From CABQCM01 sp965145485 (lineage in GTDB: Bacteria; Bacillota; Clostridia; Oscillospirales; Acutalibacteraceae), in the NCBI GenBank assembly GCA_965145485.1, contig CBCTCU010000040.1:1-25645 (forward strand): a DNA stretch of 25,645 nt. The letters are read 5' to 3'. Below are positions 16,359 through 23,578 of this stretch, piece after piece. Position numbers and translations under genes: made by a program. Position 1 is the stretch's first letter, and every line of letters starts with the position of its first letter. Under the pieces are notes generated by a model. It did no database searches and had not been told where the DNA came from. It worked only from the letters and a program-made list of their open reading frames with translations.

Positions 16359-16436
16359 GCTGTCATCATCCTTTCTCGGTTGTAGGTTCGCCCCGGCGCG
16401 CCCCCATTCTCCGCATACCTCCTGTGCGCGGCCGTC

Positions 16437-16451
16437 CGGCCCAAAGGGCCG
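16437..16451 (-). promoter_or_regulatory. GC hairpin in the portal-protease spacer
   Basis: CGGCCC (16437-16442) pairs with GGGCCG (16446-16451) around AAA. It lies within a very GC-rich 145-base space with further dyads (GCCGGC, GGCTGCC). No T-run follows. It may shape mRNA stability in the long cassette transcript. Confidence 0.35.
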
Positions 16452-16503
16452 CAGCCGGCTAGGGAGGCGGCACGGCTGCCGGGGCCCTATTCCGCGTTGC
16501 CGC

Positions 16504-17676
16504 TCAAACGCCTTCCCCGGCCGCAGCCTGCGCCGTCAGCTCCTGCTCGATGCGGGCCGCCTGCGCCCGCATCAGGCGGGCGCGCGCCAATTCGACCTCA
16601 TCCTGCAAATTGGCCGCCTCCCAGACCACCTGCGGCCTGCATCGGTAACCATGGAGCGAGAGCCAAAGCCGGCTGATCTTTAAAATGACCGGCTCCAGCA
16701 GCCGGCGATAGGCGTCCAGCTCGCTGGTCAAAATGTCGGCCTGCTGGGAACTCATGCGCTCGGTGGAGCTCCAGGACAATCCCAGCAGAAACGGCGGAAC
16801 ACCGAGCTTGGCCACAATCTGTTCGAGCATTTGCCGCACGGGGATCTCGGTGTCGGGCATCGGACAGTCGGCCCCGATGACCCGAATGTCGACGTCCCCC
16901 ACCGCGACAAAGTCGCTGACCTTCCCATCCTGCATGGCGCGCCCCCACTCACGGGCGATCTCGTTTGCCCTCTCCTTGGCCATCGCGCGGTCAAGCGTAT
17001 CGTTGGAGGGCTTGTAGGTCACCGCAAACCGCAGGTTGCCCACCCGGTCAAAATTCACCCCAATGGTCTGGTAAATTCGCATGAGTACCGAGCTGACAAA
17101 GGGAAGCCCGCTCAAAAGCGAGGTGCCCTCCACCCGCCCCGGCTCCGGGTTGAGCGCGCTGATGCACAGCAGCTCCGGGCAGGGGGCCGGGATGCGTTCG
17201 CCCCCTCGGTGGACCCAGACTCGAAGCTCGAGCGGCGACGCGCCCGTCCCCAGCTCCAATGCCTCCAAAGGGGCGTTATACAGCGCGGCAATGTCGGCCC
17301 GCGAGGGGGAAAGCACCATCTCCCCCACTGCCGTGCCGCAGACAAGCAGCTGCTCTAAATACCGCGCGATAAAGGACGCAATCCCGGACGAGCAGCACCC
17401 TACCGGCACTTCCTCGAGAAAGCGCCCCAGCTCCTCCTGCGCCTGCCGGTCCTCGCAGGCCACATGAAATTCCCCCACCAGATGCACCAGCTTTTGTACC
17501 GCCGCCCCCACGAGGGGGACCGCGTCGCATATCGCGCGCAGCAGGCGCACCTCGGGGCGCATGAGGGGCACGCCGAGGGCCGATGCGCCAGCAGATAAAT
17601 CGCCGCGCCCGGTTTGCACCGCCGTGGCGGCGATAGCGCCGGCCGGCTCCCGGGATGTTCGTTTCCACCATGCCAT
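16504..17676 (-). CDS. Phage portal protein
   Basis: This is a 390-aa portal. It contains LLRAICDAVPLVGAAVQKLVHLVGEF (a run starting near residue 40), PELLCISALNPEPGRVEGTSLLSGLPF, and the conserved late segment LGVPPFLLGLSWSSTERMSS, leading into a long helix ADILTSELDAYRRLLEPVI. These are typical of portal subunits that form the DNA gate. The frame is open 196 codons further upstream into terL, but AAAGGAG sits seven bases from the ATG at 17676, giving AWWKRTSREP as N terminus. It follows terL after 116 bases and precedes the protease. Confidence 0.8.
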   Translation of the reverse strand: MAWWKRTSREPAGAIAATAVQTGRGDLSAGASALGVPLMRPEVRLLRAICDAVPLVGAAVQKLVHLVGEFHVACEDRQAQEELGRFLEEVPVGCCSSGIASFIARYLEQLLVCGTAVGEMVLSPSRADIAALYNAPLEALELGTGASPLELRVWVHRGGERIPAPCPELLCISALNPEPGRVEGTSLLSGLPFVSSVLMRIYQTIGVNFDRVGNLRFAVTYKPSNDTLDRAMAKERANEIAREWGRAMQDGKVSDFVAVGDVDIRVIGADCPMPDTEIPVRQMLEQIVAKLGVPPFLLGLSWSSTERMSSQQADILTSELDAYRRLLEPVILKISRLWLSLHGYRCRPQVVWEAANLQDEVELARARLMRAQAARIEQELTAQAAAGEGV

Positions 17677-17792
17677 TTGCATTCTCCTTTCGTCTATCCT
17701 ATGGTTGAGCTTGTGTCGTATATGGCGCCGTGAGCGCCCGCCGAGTAAACTCGCAGAAAACGACCGTTCCACCGGCGGAAACCACCGCATGG

Positions 17793-19079
17793 CTATCCCC
17801 ACTGCCCGTCCCCGCCGCGGGACATCGCGACGGCTGCAAAGGCTTCCTCTCCCCCGTCGAGCAGGGTGGAGACAAAATAGCGGATATCGTCCATCGCGTG
17901 ATCGTTTTCTTTGCGGGGCCGGTCGTCCGACCCCTCCTCCCAGCGGTAGAGGCTGAATTCTCTGAGGGTATCCTCGCAGCAGGGGGCAATGCGGATCTGC
18001 CCCTCGCCGAGAGCCGTCGCCACCCGCCGGATGCCGTCGCGCACCTCGTTTCGGCCCGCTACGGCCGAAAAACGGCCGTGCCGCCGGATACAGGCCAGAA
18101 AAGAGGCTGCCGACGGATCGCAAATCACCATCTCCACCGGCATCCCATCCGCCAGCGCTTCGAGCGCGCGGTAATACTCCTCGTCGGTCTTTTGAACGCC
18201 CTGCCGGCGTGAATCGTAATAATATTCCCGCATTCGGTACCACACCCCCTCCCACAGCCCCCACAGGCCGAACGAGGCCGGATTGGAGGTGCCGTAATCG
18301 CAGGAGATAACAACCCGTTCGGGAGGGGAAGCCGGCGGCTCGCTGACATGCCGTTTTTCAGAAAACATGGGATACACCAGCCCCTCGGCCGCGACCCATT
18401 TCCCCAGCACAAACCGCTCGTAAAACGCCCCGCTGTAAAGCGATTCATACCGCTGCCGGATGGAGGGGGATAAAGAAGGGTTGTCCTGCATGGTGAAGTG
18501 GAGATAAAGGGCCTTTTTGGCCTCCTTTTTTTGAATCCACTCGGTGTAAAACCAATGCCGCGGGTGCTCGGGATTGCAGTTAAACCAGAATTTGGAGCCT
18601 TCGACCGAGCAGCGGGCCAGGGCCTGCTCGACAAACGAGCGGGGCATCAGCGCCACCTCGTCGAACAGCACCCCCGACAGGGTCATGCCCTGGATGAGCG
18701 CGGCCGACGACTCGTCCCGCCCGCCAAACAGATAAAAAATCAGTTCCCGTCCTCCCTGCCGCATGCGCACCTCGTGGGTGCTCTCGCGCACCGCGCACTC
18801 GACCCCCAGCTCTCTCAGCAGCGCGCACAGCGGCCGCACCAGATTGCGGCGGAGAGAGGCCAGCGTTTTACCGCACAGAGCAAAGCTCCCCTGTTCAAAG
18901 GCCGAAAAGGCCCAGGCCACAAAGGACAGGCTCAAGCAAAAGGTTTTTCCGCTGCGCACCGCTCCATCGCAGATGATCGCGTCATAGTCCTTGTATGGGC
19001 TGGACCGGCACCACCAGGTCAGGGCGGCGTATTGCTTTTGGGAAAAGGGCTGAAATTCCGTAGCGCATCCCCCCTTCAT
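17793..19079 (-). CDS. terL: Terminase large subunit (packaging ATPase/nuclease)
   Basis: TerL threads DNA into the procapsid and cuts it. The 428-aa protein starts FQPFSQKQYAALTWWC and carries Walker A GAVRSGKT (39-46). Walker B and the adjacent Glu follow in LSGVLFDEVALM, then the C-terminal RNase H-like nuclease with VVISCDYGTSNPASFGLWG, MVICDPSA and NDHAMDDIRYF, so the acidic residues are kept. This is the PBSX/Terminase_3-6 class. The frame is open upstream to 19370; I use the ATG at 19079, close to the usual start point. A second candidate, the ATG at 19208, has AGAGG nine bases upstream and would add 43 residues. Confidence 0.88.
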   Translation of the reverse strand: MKGGCATEFQPFSQKQYAALTWWCRSSPYKDYDAIICDGAVRSGKTFCLSLSFVAWAFSAFEQGSFALCGKTLASLRRNLVRPLCALLRELGVECAVRESTHEVRMRQGGRELIFYLFGGRDESSAALIQGMTLSGVLFDEVALMPRSFVEQALARCSVEGSKFWFNCNPEHPRHWFYTEWIQKKEAKKALYLHFTMQDNPSLSPSIRQRYESLYSGAFYERFVLGKWVAAEGLVYPMFSEKRHVSEPPASPPERVVISCDYGTSNPASFGLWGLWEGVWYRMREYYYDSRRQGVQKTDEEYYRALEALADGMPVEMVICDPSAASFLACIRRHGRFSAVAGRNEVRDGIRRVATALGEGQIRIAPCCEDTLREFSLYRWEEGSDDRPRKENDHAMDDIRYFVSTLLDGGEEAFAAVAMSRGGDGQWG

Positions 19080-19379
19080 GCCATCGCCGCGGCAACCGGC
19101 GGAAGAATAATCCATTTCCCGCCACCGTACCGCTCGCAGGGCGCAGGGTATCCCATCCGCCTCCCACGCCTGGCGGTACCGCCGGCCGCTGCGCGATACA
19201 GTGGGCATGCCGGCCAACCTCTTTGCACTTTCTCTCGATCCGGCATGCCGTAACGCTGATTTCCACAGCACCAGCCCATCCCCCGGCCCGACTTTGGCCT
19301 TTTGCTCTAGAAATATCGCGCAAAAGGCGCCCTGCCCGCCTCCCGCAGTCGGCTGGTTCCGACGCTCCAAAATATATCC
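19080..19379. other. 300-base terS-terL interval
   Basis: The terL frame is open throughout this interval. An ATG at 19208 with an AGAGG site would give SRSGRRYRQAWEADGIPCAL before terL. A second frame is open from 19279 to 19076 (67 codons), ending just past the terL ATG. Neither has a recognisable family. It may hold an N-terminal extension of terL, a small coupled gene, or a decayed gene. Confidence 0.4.
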
Positions 19380-19877
19380 TCAGTCTCTCTCGCCGCACGG
19401 CGTGTCACCACCCTGCCATTGAGCGGCGCTCTGCTCCAACGCCTTATAGAAGGGATGGAGGCGCTCGCTGCGCGTCCCCCCGGCGATTTCCCTCAACGCA
19501 CGCAGCGCCGCCATGCGGTCGTGAAATTTGATCTCGAGTCCTCCGCCCCGGAGCTGCCTGACCTCAGCGACGCTAAACAGGTCAAGCCGCTCGAGCTCCT
19601 CGTCGCTCATCTCCTCCCAGCGGCGCATCAGGCGCAGGGCGTCCGAAACCCCTCCAAAAGCCAGCCGGGCCAGGCCCTCCGCCACCCCGTCGTCCCATTG
19701 CCGTTCCTTTTCGCTCAGCTGGGCGATTTTGGAGCGTATCTCCTCGCGCGCCATCAGTTTCAGGCCGCTTCGCTCCGGATTGATCCAGTATCCGGCCCGT
19801 GCGGCCGCCTCCCGCGCGCTGCGGGTCTGGACATAGTAGCGGCAAAACAGGTTTTCGTGCTCGTTGAGTTCCTTCAT
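19380..19877 (-). CDS. terS: Terminase small subunit
   Basis: This 165-aa DNA-recognition subunit opens with a Terminase_2-type helix-turn-helix. ENLFCRYYVQTRSAREAAARAGY is followed by a conserved middle (LMAREEIRSKIAQLSEKERQ). The C-terminal part contains SVAEVRQL and KFHDRMAALRALREIAG, as in the XtmA group. The start is the ATG at 19877, preceded by AAAGGAG at eight bases; an in-frame ATG at 19895 has none. It is the first gene of the minus-strand cassette. A terminator-like hairpin lies only 43 bases upstream of it. Confidence 0.85.
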   Translation of the reverse strand: MKELNEHENLFCRYYVQTRSAREAAARAGYWINPERSGLKLMAREEIRSKIAQLSEKERQWDDGVAEGLARLAFGGVSDALRLMRRWEEMSDEELERLDLFSVAEVRQLRGGGLEIKFHDRMAALRALREIAGGTRSERLHPFYKALEQSAAQWQGGDTPCGERD

Positions 19878-19920
19878 GGCTTTGCTCCTTTCCAAAAATT
19901 CACCCCTACCGCCAACTGGA

Positions 19921-19949
19921 TAAAAAGTTGCCCATACATGGGCAACTTT
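19921..19949 (-). terminator. Perfect 11-bp hairpin plus T5 just upstream of terS
   Basis: 19924-19934 pairs with 19939-19949 (AAAGTTGCCCA/TGGGCAACTTT, four-base loop). Read on the minus strand the stem runs straight into TTTTT, an ideal intrinsic terminator. It would stop any transcript reaching terS from the right, and no minus-strand gene is seen there. It may be an attenuator that normally keeps the cassette silent, or a relic of a lost upstream gene. Confidence 0.7.
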
Positions 19950-20388
19950 CCTTCAAATTTTTATTTTTTGTGGCAGAAAGGCAAGCGGCCAAACAGATTC
20001 CCCCGATATCCGTCCTTCGCGCTGCGCTTTTGGGCGAATCAGCGCGGAATTTGTCCGCGGCTGTCGTTTTCCTCCTTGCGCGTGATGGGATGGAATGTTA
20101 TAATGTAAACAACGCTTTGACCGACGGCGCAATGTCACACAATATCCCCCAAAAACGGGATGTACGGTGACCGCCGCGCGCCTTCTTTCCCATGCTGGCC
20201 GGCGGGGTGTTCGGCGCAGGTGGGATGTAAACGGCGACGGGGGATTGTCATGGAATCATCCGAAACGCCGTTCTCCGGGCCGCTGTCCACACGCTCCTGC
20301 CAGCCTTTCCGATCCAAAATTGCGTCGAGGGAGTTGGACCGGATTCGCCGCCTGTTACACCGCACGACACAAAAGGAGGATGGGAAAT
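19950..20388. other. Divergent intergenic region between terS and the R-M genes
   Basis: No supported CDS is present. It contains the plus-strand promoter at 20076-20104 and a leader of about 275 bases before the endonuclease. A short direct repeat GGGATGTA appears near 20158 and 20222. Hairpin-capable segments CGCGCTG/CAGCGCG and GCGGA/TCCGC lie around 20020-20060. On the minus strand only a poor promoter candidate (TTGCCT, 16 bases, AAAAAT) could serve terS. No controller-protein gene was found. Confidence 0.45.
20076..20104 (+). promoter_or_regulatory. Promoter of the restriction-modification operon
   Basis: TTGCGC (20076-20081) is followed after 17 bases by a perfect TATAAT (20099-20104). 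TG one base upstream of the hexamer makes it an extended -10. The predicted start is near 20111, and the leader to the endonuclease ATG is about 275 bases, unusually long for such genes. Confidence 0.7.
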
Positions 20389-21186
20389 ATGAAAACCGCC
20401 CATGAGTACAACCACCTCAACGCAAAGGAATTCCTTATTGTGAACCGGCCCTCCGAATTTGGGGAAATCAAGCGAAGCATACGGCAGATTGACGCCAACC
20501 AGTTTTTGAAAATCAGCTGCGAAATACCAAAGCTGGGGCAGGTATTTTATAGCCAGAGTAAGATCAATGCCGCTTTTAAGGACTTATTGAATGGCCTCGG
20601 ATGGAGAGAACGCCGGGTCAGCTACTACGTTACCGACGACGCGCAAACCATGCGGGATATCATTGCCATCCACGACAAAAAGCAACAAAAAAAGAAGATT
20701 GAAGAAAAAGGGTTTCAAGCCTTTTTATCCAACAACCAGGTGGATTTTCAAAAAGAGCGCATCGCTATGGAGGTTCAATTCGGCAAGTATTTCAGCGTCG
20801 CATACGACCTCCATGTCAAGCACACCTTTTTCTACTCCCGGAACGATATCGACGTAGGGGTCGAGATCATCCCCACCAAAGCCATGGAGGAGCATATGGA
20901 CACCGGCGTGCCCTGGTTTGAAAACGAGGTCGCCAACGTCATCCGCGAGGGCCGCACCAACCCGCCGGTGCCCGTGTTGATGCTGGGCATCGAGCCCGAG
21001 CTCATCCAAAGCCGGGAAGCAACCGATTATTCCGACGCTGAGTATATAGACATTCTGCGCAATTCCGATATCCACAAGGCGAAAAGCCAAATTGCGAAAG
21101 CGGAAAGCAGAAACATCAGCCAGGCAGCCAAAAATAGGATCGATAAGATCAAAAATTGCTTAAAGATCATGGGGATATGGGAATGA
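20389..21186 (+). CDS. Type II restriction endonuclease, BglII/BstYI-like
   Basis: This 265-aa protein carries the BglII-type variant of the PD-(D/E)xK nuclease core. In VDFQKERIAMEVQFGK, Asp119, Glu128 and Gln130 have the D-x8-E-x-Q spacing of BglII, where Gln replaces the usual Lys. A strand IDVGVEIIP and a stretch PVPVLMLGIE follow, as in that family. The ATG at 20389 has AAAGGAGG upstream; the frame is open to 20167 without a ribosome binding site. The last bases overlap the methyltransferase start (ATGA), so the two are coupled, endonuclease first. Base use is visibly richer in A/T than in the capsid cassette. Recognition sequence cannot be read from the protein; GATC-centred sites are typical of relatives. 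Confidence 0.8.
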   Translation: MKTAHEYNHLNAKEFLIVNRPSEFGEIKRSIRQIDANQFLKISCEIPKLGQVFYSQSKINAAFKDLLNGLGWRERRVSYYVTDDAQTMRDIIAIHDKKQQKKKIEEKGFQAFLSNNQVDFQKERIAMEVQFGKYFSVAYDLHVKHTFFYSRNDIDVGVEIIPTKAMEEHMDTGVPWFENEVANVIREGRTNPPVPVLMLGIEPELIQSREATDYSDAEYIDILRNSDIHKAKSQIAKAESRNISQAAKNRIDKIKNCLKIMGIWE

Positions 21187-22187
21187 TACTCAACGACTAT
21201 CAATATCACAGGCAGGACGCGCTCGAATTTCTCAAGACGTTACCGGATGAAAGCATCCGGCTCATCGTAACCTCGCCGCCCTATAACATCGGGAAAGAAT
21301 ACGAGACCACCACCACGCTCACCCAATACCTCGATCATTTTAGGCCCGCCCTGGCCGAGATGTACCGGGTGCTGGCCCACAATGGCAGCATCTGCTGGGA
21401 AACCGGGAATTATATCGACCCTCAAACGAGCGAAGTCTTTCCCCTTGACATCTATTTTTACCCGCTGATGAAAGAGCTTGGGCTACAGCTTCGAAACCGG
21501 ATCGTCTGGCACTTTGGCCACGGCCTGCAATGCGAAAAAAGATTCTCCGGCCGGTATGAAACCATTCTCTGGTTCACCAAATCGGACGATTATGTTTTCA
21601 ATCTGGACGACGTCCGCATCCCGGCCAAATATCCTGGCAAAAGAGCCTACAAAGGCGCAAATAAGGGGCAGTTGTCCGGCAATCCCAAGGGTAAGAACCC
21701 GGAGGACGTATGGCAGGCTACGCTGGAGCGGCTGTACGACGACTGGGACTGCTGCGTGTGGGACGTACCCAACGTCAAGTCGCAGCATCCCGAAAAAACG
21801 ATCCACCCCTGCCAGTTCCCGATTGAGCTGGTGGAGCGTTGCGTGCTCGCGCTGACCAATGAGGACGACATCGTTTACGACCCCTATGCCGGGGTGGGAA
21901 GCTCGCTGATCGCGGCGCTGAAAAACAACCGGAAGGCATACGGCACGGAATTAATGCAGGAGTATATCGACGTCGGATTGGAGAGAATCCAGAAGCTCTC
22001 TGCCGACACCTTGAAAACCCGCCCGATTTACCAGCGGATTTATCAGCCGTCCGGCCGCGACAAGGTTTCCTCCTACCCGACCGAATGGCTGGAAAGCCGG
22101 CTTGTCGAACTGGAGGATATCCTTGCGGACGTCAAGAAGGAAAAGCAGCAAATCAAAAAAACGCTTTCCTCGCGCGCCAAAGAGTAA
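21183..22187 (+). CDS. Site-specific DNA methyltransferase, beta class (N4-C or N6-A)
   Basis: The 334-aa amino-methyltransferase has catalytic motif IV SPPYN at residues 31-35, close to the N terminus. The AdoMet-binding motif I, DPYAGVGSS, lies near residue 232. This order (IV before I) defines the beta class. The target-recognition region between them includes RNRIVWHFGHGLQ and DVRIPAKYPG. A coiled-coil-like tail (residues 300-334) is rich in Lys and Glu. Its ATG overlaps the endonuclease stop. It protects host DNA against the partner enzyme. BglII and BamHI pairs use N4-cytosine enzymes, so that modification is likely, but SPPY also occurs in N6-adenine enzymes. Confidence 0.9.
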   Translation: MILNDYQYHRQDALEFLKTLPDESIRLIVTSPPYNIGKEYETTTTLTQYLDHFRPALAEMYRVLAHNGSICWETGNYIDPQTSEVFPLDIYFYPLMKELGLQLRNRIVWHFGHGLQCEKRFSGRYETILWFTKSDDYVFNLDDVRIPAKYPGKRAYKGANKGQLSGNPKGKNPEDVWQATLERLYDDWDCCVWDVPNVKSQHPEKTIHPCQFPIELVERCVLALTNEDDIVYDPYAGVGSSLIAALKNNRKAYGTELMQEYIDVGLERIQKLSADTLKTRPIYQRIYQPSGRDKVSSYPTEWLESRLVELEDILADVKKEKQQIKKTLSSRAKE

Positions 22188-22380
22188 CCGTGCACCCTCC
22201 CGCCGGTTCGACAGGCCCATGGGGCGAACAGAATGCTGGCCAGGGCTGTTTCGCGCACGCGGCATTTTTATTACAACGCTATCCAACGCGCCCGTCCGAG
22301 CGCGCCCATCCTTGGGCGGCCGTCCCCGACCGGCACGGGGGTATCTTTTGGCTTCATCCCATTGGAAAGGACGATACGTT

Positions 22381-22929
22381 ATGAAAAAAATCCTGCTTCT
22401 GGGCGACTCCATCCGGCTGAATTACATGCCCATGGTCTGCAAAAACCTGTACGGCCGCGCCGAGGTCTACGGGCCGGAGGACAACTGCCGGTATGCCAAA
22501 TATACCCTCTGGTGCCTGAGCGACTGGCTCAAGCTCTGCGGGGGTAAGCCTGACGTCGTCCATTGGAACAACGGGATATGGGATATTACCAAATACAACG
22601 GCTACGAGCTCTTCACCCCGGTGGAGGAATATATCGAGACCCTCGGCCGCATCCTGCGCGATCTGCAAAAGACCGGGGCCCATATCATCTTTGCTACCTC
22701 CACCCCTGTGCGGGATCAAAATCCCATCCAGGCCAACCTCGATATCGATTATTACAATTCCCGCGCGGTGCATTTCATGCAGACCAGGCAAATTGAAATC
22801 AACGACCTCAACGGCTTTGTTCGCCCCCATGTGGACGATTGGATCTGCGACGATTACACCCACCTCAATAAGGAGGGGATCAAGCAGGTGGGTAACCGGG
22901 TCACGCAGGTGCTCGAGCGTTACCTGTGA
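22381..22929 (+). CDS. SGNH/GDSL hydrolase
   Basis: This 182-aa protein begins MKKILLLGDSIRLNY, with the nucleophile Ser10 in GDS. It has the block-III Asn in VVHWNNGIWDIT and the catalytic Asp/His pair in CDDYTHLN (Asp158, His161). No signal peptide is present, so it is probably cytoplasmic. Relatives deacylate sugars, polysaccharides or lipids. The ATG has AAAGGA about ten bases upstream. It lies 193 bases after the methyltransferase in the same direction with no terminator seen between, so limited read-through is possible. A functional link to restriction is not implied. Confidence 0.85.
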   Translation: MKKILLLGDSIRLNYMPMVCKNLYGRAEVYGPEDNCRYAKYTLWCLSDWLKLCGGKPDVVHWNNGIWDITKYNGYELFTPVEEYIETLGRILRDLQKTGAHIIFATSTPVRDQNPIQANLDIDYYNSRAVHFMQTRQIEINDLNGFVRPHVDDWICDDYTHLNKEGIKQVGNRVTQVLERYL

Positions 22930-23578
22930 CCCTTAGCCGGGCCGCTTTGTATGCCCCGTCCCGCCGGCTGGTACGGTTTGCCGGATTTTTTGTGCTATCA
23001 GTTGCCTTTGCCGCCTGCTTGGCTGAGGTTCCAATACTTGACCCGCGCTATCCGCCCCTTTTACAAGGTGCGGGGCTTTGGCTGATTCATCGGTTGGATT
23101 TCGACGCCCCGGCACTTCGATGGGACGGCCGGCGGTCGCCTTCCTTGCTTACGCTTCCCCCACAGTCCCTCATACCGGTTGGCGGAGGTATCATAAGACC
23201 CTTTCTATCCCATTTCGACAACGGTTATGATGCTTCTCTTCGATAGACCGGCCTTGAGTCTATTTGCCCTTTTCTTCATGCCAGGCCGGCAGGTACATCG
23301 CAGCGCCTCCGCTTTGCCGTATTTTTGAATTGCCACGGGTGTCCTATCCGAACTTTGACCGGTTGGCCGGCCCGAAACCGTACGGCCTCCATCCAACCGC
23401 ATATGGGCCAAATCCCCGGCGCATGGCGGGCCGGCTTGCGCGGGCGACTGCTTTCCCCAAATAATTCGCCTCCTGAGTGAATATAGATAACAAAGCGGGG
23501 TACCGCATTTGTGGACGTGCCAAAGGCCGTTTTGCCGCCGCGTGCTTGCGGCGGATGATTCCCATAAGGAGGACGCTT
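22930..23578. other. 650-base stretch with no supported gene
   Basis: Several short open frames cross this region, but none has a good ribosome binding site with a recognisable product. Visible features are a dyad CCGGCCT/AGGCCGG around 23250-23290, the weak promoter at 23436-23465, and a perfect 7-bp hairpin at 23535-23554 in the leader of the following gene. It may contain a decayed gene, but no family could be recognised. Confidence 0.45.
23436..23465 (+). promoter_or_regulatory. Possible promoter of the GHL10-like genes
   Basis: TTGCGC (23436-23441), 18 bases, AATAAT (23460-23465). The -35 hexamer equals that of the R-M promoter. It lies about 110 bases upstream of the 23579 start. Spacer one base long and -10 imperfect, so only a candidate. 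Confidence 0.35.

Noticed and set aside
17677..18264. N-terminal extension of the portal frame
   Set aside because: It lies inside terL, has no ribosome binding site, and is Arg/Gly-rich shadow coding. AAAGGAG marks the ATG at 17676.
19928..20170. Plus-strand frame as a controller (C) protein of the R-M system
   Set aside because: It lacks a helix-turn-helix pattern and a ribosome binding site, and the promoter lies inside it.
11401..20388. attL/attR pair or integrase for the phage cassette
   Set aside because: By eye I found no matching direct repeats at both ends and no recombinase gene. A computed repeat search is needed to exclude short att cores.
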